13,036 bases of DNA. Source: Bacteroidales bacterium. GTDB taxonomy: Bacteria > Bacteroidota > Bacteroidia > Bacteroidales > VadinHA17. The position numbers were made by a program, and so were the translations under genes. This document shows positions 1-5,394 of this stretch, in pieces; the stretch's first letter is position 1; each line of letters opens with the position of its first letter. The notes under the pieces are model-generated. The model did no database searches and was not told where the DNA came from. It was given only the letters and a program-made list of their open reading frames with translations. The DNA is taken from positions 1 through 13,036 of the forward strand of contig JAITVX010000258.1 in the NCBI GenBank assembly GCA_031285575.1, given 5' to 3'.

Positions 1-9
1 CAAGACATT

Positions 10-438
10 TTATATTATCTTACTATTTTGCTGTTCGCTATCGGTGTGTTTTTGCTTTTTGGACGTCCGGCGACGTATTCCGACAAGACATCCGACACAC
101 CACAGGACCATAAGAATAAACCATGTAGAAATACCTCGTCCCCAAAAATGCTTCATCAAAGAAGCGACAACCGTAGCTGCGCAAATTCCGGTAATGACAA
201 ACGTAGTGGGGTCTATATCGGTTTCGTCAACAGCATAAGCAAATGTCATAAAGAGGATTGTTGTAACAGATATTGTTGTTCCTGCTGTTATCATGATTTT
301 GTCAATGATAATCAGGGACTGAAAAGATGTGAAAAAAAAGAATAATACAAAGTAATAAATTGGAAATGATAATAAATAAGATTTTAACATCGATTTTTCC
401 ACTTTATTAAAAAGGTTCAACAATGGATTAATATCCAT
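10..438 (-). CDS. Small multi-pass membrane protein of unknown function
   Basis: A 142-aa protein if translation starts at the ATG at 438-436 (MDINPLLNLF...). The frame stays open upstream through an ATG at 465-463 and a GTG at 483. I prefer the 438 start because a promoter at 468-497 would begin transcription near 461, which excludes the upstream starts. A short amphipathic N-terminus (NPLLNLFNKVEKS) precedes about four hydrophobic stretches: LLSFPIYYFVLFFFF, ITAGTTISVTTILF, TTFVITGICAATVV and WFILMVLWCVGCLVGI. The tail is charged (RRRTSKKQKHTDSE), so an inner-membrane location with a cytoplasmic C-terminus is likely. I recognise no family. It points away from the phage-type operon and could be a host gene or the edge gene of the element. 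Confidence 0.6.
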   Translation of the reverse strand: MDINPLLNLFNKVEKSMLKSYLLSFPIYYFVLFFFFTSFQSLIIIDKIMITAGTTISVTTILFMTFAYAVDETDIDPTTFVITGICAATVVASLMKHFWGRGISTWFILMVLWCVGCLVGIRRRTSKKQKHTDSEQQNSKII

Positions 439-449
439 AGAATAAAATA

Positions 450-530
450 TTAAACGATTTGACATGACAAATATACTAAACACACAAAGCCCTGCAAGTG
501 TTTTCCTCAGGAAACTTAAACGATTTGACA
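450..530. repeat. 15-bp direct repeat, two copies flanking the leftward promoter
   Basis: TTAAACGATTTGACA occurs exactly at 450-464 and again at 516-530, with starts 66 bp apart. One copy lies at the predicted start of leftward transcription and the other lies upstream of its -33 box. This arrangement suits a repressor or activator binding pair. It could also be the scar of a small duplication. A direct repeat of this length is unlikely by chance over so short a distance. Confidence 0.6.
468..497 (-). promoter_or_regulatory. Bacteroidota-type promoter for the leftward membrane protein gene
   Basis: Read on the minus strand there is a TTG (495-497), a 19-nt spacer and TATATTTG (468-475). This matches the TTTG/TTG ... 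TAnnTTTG pattern of the Bacteroidota housekeeping sigma factor. Transcription would begin near 461, giving a leader of roughly 24 nt before the ATG at 438. The match is by eye, but the spacing and -7 box are good. Confidence 0.55.
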
Positions 531-562
531 GTCTGTTTTTTGTAGGGCTTTGTATTTTTTTT
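484..562. other. Long-loop inverted repeat followed by a T-run
   Basis: ACAAAGCCCTGCA (484-496) pairs with TGTAGGGCTTTGT (541-553), with one G-T wobble and a 44-nt loop, and a run of eight T follows (555-562). A smaller hairpin (TTTCCT/AGGAAA) lies inside the loop. It could be a dyad operator between the divergent promoters or a weak rightward terminator. The long loop makes a classical terminator doubtful. Confidence 0.35.
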
Positions 563-572
563 CAGAAAATAC

Positions 573-602
573 TTTGCATTTTAAAAATTAAAAGTATATT
601 TG
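573..602 (+). promoter_or_regulatory. Bacteroidota-type promoter driving the rightward phage-type operon
   Basis: TTTG at 573-576, an 18-nt AT-rich spacer and TATATTTG at 595-602 give a near-consensus Bacteroidota promoter. Transcription would start around 608-610, which is inside the first copy of the TGCGACAGAA motif (606-617). A protein bound there would block initiation. No other convincing promoter is seen between here and the helicase, so this one probably serves the whole operon. Confidence 0.6.
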
Positions 603-775
603 CGGTGCGACAGAATCACAAGATTGATTGTCAATCCAGTGATCTTACATATAAAACCGCAGATAAAGCGGGGCTAATTTCCGGTACATCTTTTGGCAAC
701 AATCGATGTGGTTCTGTCGCAAGAAAAAGGAAAGGCCTCGCCTTTTATATATGTACACAGCAAATTTTTCGACCT
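603..775 (+). other. Untranslated leader with small hairpins
   Basis: Between the rightward promoter and the first credible start codon I see no convincing gene. Two tight hairpins are present: GATTGA-TTG-TCAATC (622-636) and AAAGGC-CTC-GCCTTT (731-745), the latter followed by T and A residues. The second could act as a weak attenuator, though its T-run is only four bases. The frame is open through this stretch, but its composition does not look coding. Confidence 0.35.
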
Positions 776-788
776 ATGCGACAGAACC
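606..788. repeat. Three copies of a TGCGACAGAAyC motif, two forming a perfect inverted repeat
   Basis: TGCGACAGAATC lies at 606-617, GGTTCTGTCGCA (the reverse complement form) at 710-721, and TGCGACAGAACC at 777-788. The last two are a perfect 12-bp inverted repeat with a 55-bp spacer. The first sits on the predicted transcription start and the third covers the candidate start codon at 776. This looks like an operator set for a phage repressor with looping, or alternatively an RNA stem that could hide the start codon. Confidence 0.5.
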
Positions 789-1096
789 CGAAAACTTGCC
801 AGACCGGGAATAACAGTACCGGTTCCGCAACGGCTAACGCCCGAAACAGCGTTTTAAAACCTACCACGAGGACAAAATCTGTCCCGACCATCACAGTAAC
901 CATAACCGGAAAGAGGCACAATCGCTTCATGCATGCCATGAACAAGGCAACGTATGAGTTTTTCGCAGAACTGACCAAAGGGCACAGCTGTGCCGAGTTA
1001 CGCTTTGTAAAGAAGTACGAGGCTGCCAGCCTGCTCTATCCCGAAGACCGGAAATCATTGAGAGGCAAAACCGTAAAAACCGACCGTCATGTGTAG
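776..1096 (+). CDS. Small basic protein, first gene of the phage-type operon
   Basis: The frame is open from 464, but the rightward promoter lies inside that longer frame, so the true start must be further in. ATG 776 gives 106 aa; ATG 929 or 938 give about 55 or 52 aa. The C-terminal half looks most protein-like (MNKATYEFFAELTKGHSCAE followed by LRFVKKYEAASLLYPEDRKS) and ends in a basic tail. The N-terminal part from 776 is Thr/Asn-rich and low in complexity. The stop codon (1094-1096) overlaps the next gene's ATG at 1089, which suggests translational coupling and supports it being expressed. I recognise no family; a phage accessory or DNA-binding role is only a guess from its charge and location. 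Confidence 0.5.
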   Translation: MRQNPKTCQTGNNSTGSATANARNSVLKPTTRTKSVPTITVTITGKRHNRFMHAMNKATYEFFAELTKGHSCAELRFVKKYEAASLLYPEDRKSLRGKTVKTDRHV

Positions 1097-1361
1097 CGAA
1101 TGCACCGGCTCGGGCATGAGCCACCGCTGCCCCGTATGCAGCGACGATTACGAACCCTGTTTTGCCGAATGCCCCCACTGCTGCGGCGACAGATACTTCT
1201 ACCGCACCGCCGACGGCGAGATGATAACCGAAGAAGAATACGGCGAGCTTCCCGAAAACTCATTCCCCACACGCGAAACATGCCCCAAGTGCAGCGGCGA
1301 AGGGGTGATAATGGTTGACCCCGGTGAATACGACGAATACGAACACGAATATTACAGTTAA
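1089..1361 (+). CDS. Small CxxCxGxG zinc-ribbon-like protein
   Basis: A 90-aa acidic protein with four CxxC knuckles: C2-C5, C14-C17, C28-C31 and C65-C68. The first (CSECTGSG) and last (CPKCSGEG) are exact CxxCxGxG motifs of the kind found in the cysteine-rich domain of DnaJ. Two zinc ions bound by paired knuckles would be the natural reading. There is no J domain, so it is not a DnaJ co-chaperone. The C-terminal tail is rich in Glu, Asp and Tyr (EYDEYEHEYYS). It overlaps the preceding gene by 8 bp and lies 25 bp before the next. Small DnaJ-type zinc proteins are common in phage early regions, but their function is usually unknown, and I assign none here. Confidence 0.75.
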   Translation: MCSECTGSGMSHRCPVCSDDYEPCFAECPHCCGDRYFYRTADGEMITEEEYGELPENSFPTRETCPKCSGEGVIMVDPGEYDEYEHEYYS

Positions 1362-1386
1362 AAACCCTCACTAAATCAATAAAGCA

Positions 1387-1632
1387 ATGGAAACAAAAAC
1401 ACTCCTCAATCTGCAGACCGCCTGCCGGCTGTTTGAAAAAACCCCCGCATGCGAGTTTTACAGCGTAAGCGCAACCAAAAGCAGCGTACACATGCAGGGA
1501 CACATGAGCGACTGCCTCAAAACACTCAACGACGCAGGCATAACAACATGGGCCGTTGACGCTGAAAACGGATGGGTAAAATACCGCGAAACGCTTGAAG
1601 ACGGCACAAAAATAGAAATAACACTAACCTAA
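1387..1632 (+). CDS. Small hypothetical protein of the phage-type operon
   Basis: An 81-aa soluble protein starting METKTLLNLQ, with no signal peptide or membrane segment. The middle contains HMQGHMSDCLKTLNDAGITT, followed by a predicted beta-rich end (WAVDAENGWVKYRETLEDGT, then KIEITLT). The pattern of a helix followed by strands resembles many small phage proteins, but I recognise no family. It sits 25 bp after the zinc-ribbon gene and 11 bp before the ATPase gene in the same direction. Codon choice matches its neighbours, which supports it being a real gene. It is probably an accessory factor of the recombination module. Confidence 0.65.
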   Translation: METKTLLNLQTACRLFEKTPACEFYSVSATKSSVHMQGHMSDCLKTLNDAGITTWAVDAENGWVKYRETLEDGTKIEITLT

Positions 1633-1643
1633 TACTTAATACC

Positions 1644-3365
1644 ATGACACTGATAAAAAAATCGAACGAGATTGAACGCCCCAAGAACGTGCGTATAATG
1701 ATTTATGGACAGTCGGGATGCCTTGCCGGAGATACCATTATCACAGCAAAATATACAGGGCAGAAAAAGGCATTAAGACTTATGTCGATAGAGGCGTTGT
1801 ATAAAAATCAAGAAAAAATACCTTATCAGGGATGCAGGGGAATTAATAAAGACAGAGGCAGTTTGCTTGTAAGAAGCCTGAATGAACAAACAATGGAATT
1901 TTGTTGGTCAATGGGTTTTGTTTACTACTCCGGTAAAAAGCAATGCTATCAATTAACAACAACAACAGGCAAAACTATTGAAGCGACAGAAGAACATCCG
2001 TTCTTTACCCCAAATGGGTGGAAAAAAATGTCAGAATTGAAGATTGGCGACAGTATTTATTATAAGCCTAAAAACTATGCCAAGACTGGTAAAAACAGGA
2101 TAGACGGCATAAAGGAATACTTTGTCAAATATCATCCGCGTAATAGAAAAAAGACTGTCCGGGAAAACGGAGTTGAATATTCATATTGCAGAATAGGGTT
2201 ACACCATGCGGTTTTTGAAGCAAATATGAACAATTTAACTATCGAAGATTATTTGTCTTTATTGAATAACTATGACGGAAGAGAATTGAAATTTATACCA
2301 ACAGGTTATGAAATTGACCACATAGACGGAGACAGGAGCAATAATGACATTAGCAATTTGCAGATGCTTACTACATCTGAACATGCGAAAAAAACATATG
2401 CAACCGCTCAGGTTTTCTCAAAGTATATTCCAGAAACATGCACCGTTACCGAAATAGTCAAAACGACAGAGAAAGATACATACGACATTCATTGTGAAAG
2501 TGATAATCATAACTTCATTGCAAACAATTACATCGTTCACAATACCGGTAAGACCACCTTTGCCCTGTCGAGCAAAAACACCCTGCTTCTGGACTTCGAC
2601 AACGGCGTGCACCGCCTCGAACACCAGCACCGCACCGATGTTGTACAGGTACGCACCTTTCAGGACGTGCTCGACGTTCTGCAGGAAGACCTCACAGGCT
2701 ACAACACCGTGGTGATAGACACCATAGGCAAGATGCTCGACTACATCATAATCCACATATGCGGAACAAAACAGCCGCGCATACAGGACTGGGGACGCAT
2801 AAACCAGACCTTTGCCGACTTTAACCGCTCGCTCTACCACAGCGGCAAAAACGTGGTTTACGTAGCCCACCGCGACGTACGCAAAGAGGGCGACGAAAAC
2901 GTATTCGTTCCCGCCCTGCGCGAGAAGTCGTACAGCAGCATAGTGGCCGACCTCGACCTGCTTGGCTACCTCGAGATGACCGACAAGGGGCGTACCCTCA
3001 CCTTTAACCCTACCACGCGCAACGACGGCAAGAACACCTGCAAGCTGCCCGACAGGATGGTTATACCCGGCGTGGCCGGCAAGGAAAACACAAGCCTCGA
3101 AACACTTATCCTGCAGCCCTACCGCGACACGTGCCTGCAGCAGGGCGAAACAGAGAAAGCCTTTGAAAGCGTGATGAAGGAGCTCGAACACGAAATAGCT
3201 CTTATAACCGACGCACAGAGCGCCAACGGCTTCTGCGACCGCATCGACGCATTCACACACGTTGGCAACTCTAAGATAATGGCCGGGCAGAAGCTGAATA
3301 AAAAGTGTACCGAGATTGGCCTTGCGTTCAACCGCGAAACAAAACGCTATGAACCGGCAGCCTGA
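1644..3365 (+). CDS. Phage RecA-like ATPase (Sak4/AAA_24-like) interrupted by an intein
   Basis: The 573-aa precursor consists of an N-extein (residues 1-25), an intein (26-300) and a C-extein (301-573). The spliced product would be 298 aa, a usual length for phage AAA_24/Sak4-type ATPases. Splicing rebuilds a perfect Walker A loop: GQSG (22-25) joined to TGKT (301-304). After it come a LLLDFDNG segment (314-321), a Walker B strand ending in VVID (356-359) and a sensor-like strand NVVYVAHRDV. In that family the protein is a RecA-core single-strand annealing recombinase or nucleotide-binding protein working with a phage SSB, and an SSB-like gene lies two genes downstream. The unspliced precursor lacks a P-loop and should not bind ATP. 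The stop overlaps the nuclease start by 17 bp. The ATPase superfamily is secure; the Sak4 role is inferred from motifs and neighbours. Confidence 0.85.
   Translation: MTLIKKSNEIERPKNVRIMIYGQSGCLAGDTIITAKYTGQKKALRLMSIEALYKNQEKIPYQGCRGINKDRGSLLVRSLNEQTMEFCWSMGFVYYSGKKQCYQLTTTTGKTIEATEEHPFFTPNGWKKMSELKIGDSIYYKPKNYAKTGKNRIDGIKEYFVKYHPRNRKKTVRENGVEYSYCRIGLHHAVFEANMNNLTIEDYLSLLNNYDGRELKFIPTGYEIDHIDGDRSNNDISNLQMLTTSEHAKKTYATAQVFSKYIPETCTVTEIVKTTEKDTYDIHCESDNHNFIANNYIVHNTGKTTFALSSKNTLLLDFDNGVHRLEHQHRTDVVQVRTFQDVLDVLQEDLTGYNTVVIDTIGKMLDYIIIHICGTKQPRIQDWGRINQTFADFNRSLYHSGKNVVYVAHRDVRKEGDENVFVPALREKSYSSIVADLDLLGYLEMTDKGRTLTFNPTTRNDGKNTCKLPDRMVIPGVAGKENTSLETLILQPYRDTCLQQGETEKAFESVMKELEHEIALITDAQSANGFCDRIDAFTHVGNSKIMAGQKLNKKCTEIGLAFNRETKRYEPAA
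1719..2543 (+). mobile_element. HNH-containing intein inserted in the Walker A motif
   Basis: A 275-aa in-frame intein. Block A begins at Cys1 (CLAGDTIITAKY). Block B holds Thr90-x-x-His93 in ATEEHPFF, followed by the Hint strand ELKIGDSIYY. Block F is DTYDIHCES...HNFIANN, with His264. Block G ends in IVHN (His274, Asn275), and the +1 extein residue is Thr. Between the splicing halves, residues about 155-225 form an HNH_3-type homing endonuclease, with HHAVFEA, then EIDHIDGDRSNND and ISNLQMLTTSEH (His201, Asn213, His222). This is not the commoner LAGLIDADG type. All catalytic positions I can check are present, so splicing and endonuclease activity look intact. The DNA is visibly AT-rich: 25% GC over 2221-2280 against 65% in the adjacent extein at 2581-2640. 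That contrast supports separate acquisition. Confidence 0.93.
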
Positions 3366-4137
3366 AATAACCTTCAACCTGTACCCCTCGCTGCTTGATG
3401 CCTATCAGGATTACCTCGGCAGCGAGGATACATGGTTAAAATTTTGGGGTAACAGTGATACGCCATCCGTTACCCTCGAAGAATTTGAGCATAAGCAGTT
3501 CCGCGGCCTTATAGACAGGATAAACCGTGTGCAGCCCGCATGGGAAGACACCGAGAAGCGCGACCGCGGAACTGCCTTCAACATGTTTATAGACTGCCTT
3601 GTTGCAGGCAAAAAAGACGAAACACTCGAAATAGAAACCGTACAGCGCGACAACGGCAGCTGCTACAAGATGTTCTATAACGGCCGGTGGTTTGTATTCC
3701 CCAAAACCGTATGCGCCGAGTTTTACAGCTACTTCAAGGGAGCCCAAAGTCAGGTTTACGCCGAAGCCTTACTGCCAACACAGTATGGCAACGTAAAGCT
3801 CTACGGCTTCATCGACGAGCTGATGCCCACTGCCATACACGACATCAAGGTAACAGGTAGCTACGAAGCATGGAAATTCAAAGACAAGTGGCAGCGGGTG
3901 GTGTATCCATACTGCATAAATGAAAGCGGCGGCAGTGTTGCCGACTTCGAGTACAACATACTGCTGATTACCGAAAACAGGGGCGGTACGTACTACGACA
4001 CCAAAACAGAGTACTACAACTACACCGAAGCCGACAGGCTGCGCCTTACCGCTTTTGTAGAAGACTTTACAGAGTTCATCGAACAGCACAGAGAGCTGAT
4101 AACCGACAAAAAGATTTTTAACCTACTTAATTCATAA
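3349..4137 (+). CDS. PD-(D/E)XK phage nuclease with QxxxY motif (RecB/Cas4-like)
   Basis: A 262-aa protein from ATG 3349; a TTG start at 3316 would add 11 residues but lies deeper inside the ATPase gene. The active-site pattern of the PD-(D/E)XK superfamily is visible in order: RGTAFNMF (73-80) as the helix that usually carries the first acidic or His residue, GFID156 as motif II, HDIK167 as the D-x-K motif III, and Gln182-x-x-x-Tyr186 in WQRVVY as the QxxxY motif of RecB-, lambda-exonuclease- and Cas4-related nucleases. Such enzymes resect DNA ends to give single strands for annealing. It overlaps the ATPase by 17 bp and is followed 3 bp later by the SSB-like gene, so exonuclease, annealase and SSB would be made together. 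Family assignment is by motif; the exact substrate polarity cannot be told. Confidence 0.75.
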   Translation: MNRQPEITFNLYPSLLDAYQDYLGSEDTWLKFWGNSDTPSVTLEEFEHKQFRGLIDRINRVQPAWEDTEKRDRGTAFNMFIDCLVAGKKDETLEIETVQRDNGSCYKMFYNGRWFVFPKTVCAEFYSYFKGAQSQVYAEALLPTQYGNVKLYGFIDELMPTAIHDIKVTGSYEAWKFKDKWQRVVYPYCINESGGSVADFEYNILLITENRGGTYYDTKTEYYNYTEADRLRLTAFVEDFTEFIEQHRELITDKKIFNLLNS

Positions 4138-4140
4138 GCT

Positions 4141-4422
4141 ATGATAACAATAAACCTGTGTGTTTCCGACATACCGCGAAACAAGGTAAAACAGGCCGAC
4201 AACGGCAAAAAATATATTAACCTGATACTTTCGGAACGCAGAGAACCCGACATGTACGGCAATACGCACACCCTTATCGTGTCGAAAACGAAGGAAGAAC
4301 GCGAAGCCAGCGCCGCCACCGTATATGTGGGCAGCGGCAAGCTGTACCATGCAAAACCGGTAACAGCGGAAGATATTGATAACATGCCCGTGGCAGATAA
4401 TACCGACGATCTCCCCTTTTAA
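4141..4422 (+). CDS. Small SSB-like protein with acidic DDLPF tip
   Basis: A 93-aa protein whose last residues are DNTDDLPF. This closely resembles the acidic, hydrophobic C-terminal tip (such as DDDIPF) by which bacterial SSBs recruit partner enzymes. The body has alternating hydrophobic strands (ITINLCVSDI, KYINLILSER, HTLIVSKTK, ATVYVGSGKLYHAK) compatible with a small OB-like barrel, although it is shorter than E. coli SSB. Position between a phage nuclease and a NinB-like protein, close to a RecA-like ATPase, fits a single-strand DNA-binding protein that stimulates annealing. The OB fold cannot be confirmed by reading alone. Another small DNA-binding protein that has gained an SSB-like tip is the main alternative. 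Confidence 0.6.
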   Translation: MITINLCVSDIPRNKVKQADNGKKYINLILSERREPDMYGNTHTLIVSKTKEEREASAATVYVGSGKLYHAKPVTAEDIDNMPVADNTDDLPF

Positions 4423-4434
4423 AGCGACCGGTTT

Positions 4435-4860
4435 ATGCTCCTGAAAATCCTCATACCGTCAGACAAGGCCAAGATTATCGACTACATCACTAAGTTAGCC
4501 GATAGCAAAAAGTATCTGGTTGAAATCAAGGTGAAGCGCGAAAAGCGCACCATTGATCAGAACGCACTTTACTGGCTGTGGCTGTCGTGCATAATGAGTG
4601 AAACAGGCAACGACAGGGATACGCTGCACGAGTTTTTCAAAAGCCGGTTTTTAGAGGCCGACAATGTTACGGTACGGATGCTCGATGTACTGTATAACGT
4701 AGCCATACCTCGCTCCACGGCTAAATTAGACACTAAGGAAATGACCGGCTACCTGAACCGCATACAGCAGTTTGCAAACACCGATTTGGGTATAGCGCTC
4801 CCAACACTTGAAGACCTGTACTGGGAAGAATTTTATCATCAATACAAAAACTTTATTTAA
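4435..4860 (+). CDS. NinB/Orf-like recombination mediator
   Basis: A 141-aa protein with the features of the phage NinB (lambda Orf) family: a basic segment leading into KREKRTIDQNALYWLWL (35-51; Arg38, Gln42, Asn43) and a C-terminal STAKLDTKEMTGYLNRIQQF followed by ANTDLGIALP. Lambda Orf binds single-stranded DNA and SSB, and can replace RecFOR in loading recombinase. Its length matches the family. It starts 12 bp after the SSB-like gene and stops 12 bp before the helicase, which agrees with a partner role for SSB. I see no truncation. The family call is by motif recognition and is fairly firm; the biochemical role is carried over from lambda. Confidence 0.75.
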   Translation: MLLKILIPSDKAKIIDYITKLADSKKYLVEIKVKREKRTIDQNALYWLWLSCIMSETGNDRDTLHEFFKSRFLEADNVTVRMLDVLYNVAIPRSTAKLDTKEMTGYLNRIQQFANTDLGIALPTLEDLYWEEFYHQYKNFI

Positions 4861-4872
4861 AAAAGAACTAAA

Positions 4873-5394
4873 ATGTTAATCACCCTTGCAGGCCCATATT
4901 ACCGTATAGAGTTCCGCTATCAGCCCCACCTTGTTGAAGCTGTAAAGCAGCTGCCCGGCAAACGGTGGGAGCCTGTCAGCAAGTGCTGGCTCGTACCCGC
5001 AGGCAACCGTATGGAAGTAGAACGCTTTGCATATAAATACGGTTTCAAGTGGGGCGGTGTGAAGACCGAAGAACAGGTGAACTTTGTCATACCCCCCATG
5101 CCCGAACTCACGTCAGAGCTGCCGGCATTGAAGCTTGCGCCGTTCCATTATCAGGCGCAGGGCATAGCATACAACCTGCTGCACAGGCGTACCATAGTGG
5201 GCGACAAGCCCGGCCTGGGTAAGACGGCGCAGGCCATAGCCACCATAGTAGCCGCAGGCGCCTACCCCTGCATAGTAGTATGTCCGTCGGCGCTTAAAAT
5301 AAACTGGCAGCGCGAGTGGGGAATGTGGACAGGCAGGCAGCGTGCTCTTATACTCAACGACAGCGTAAGGCGCACCTTCCCTCAGTTCTGGTAG
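4873..5394 (+). pseudogene. SNF2-type phage helicase, N-terminal fragment ending at in-frame TAG
   Basis: Residues 1-173 of an SNF2/SF2 helicase. The first 60 residues (RIEFRYQPHLVEAV, LPGKRWEPVSKCWLVP) look like the HARP-type substrate-recognition module found in SMARCAL1-related enzymes. Next come the Q-motif region FHYQAQG, motif I GDKPGLGKT (110-118, Lys117) and motif Ia CIVVCPSALKINW. The reading frame then meets TAG at 5392-5394 in the context QFW-stop-AGIADVF and continues in the same frame with helicase sequence. A single C-to-T change from CAG, or G-to-T from GAG, would explain it. Sequencing error or readthrough are alternatives. A TAG also ends the first gene of this operon (1094-1096), and reading through that one gives implausible protein, which argues against TAG recoding. 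Confidence 0.75.

Noticed and set aside
464..775. Upstream extension of the first operon gene to an ATG at 464 (210 aa in total)
   Set aside because: The rightward promoter (573-602) and repeats lie inside it, and the predicted residues look non-coding. A later start fits better.
2418..3377. A 319-aa open frame antisense to the ATPase C-extein
   Set aside because: It runs opposite a gene with clear Walker motifs. Its Val/Ala/Gly/Tyr-rich composition is typical of a mirror frame of GC-rich coding DNA, and no domain is recognisable.
5392..5394. TAG recoded to glutamine, as in some Bacteroidota phages
   Set aside because: Reading through the TAG at 1094-1096 in the same operon gives an Arg-rich shadow of the next gene. 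The helicase also carries a second lesion, so decay is the simpler explanation. No suppressor tRNA is visible.
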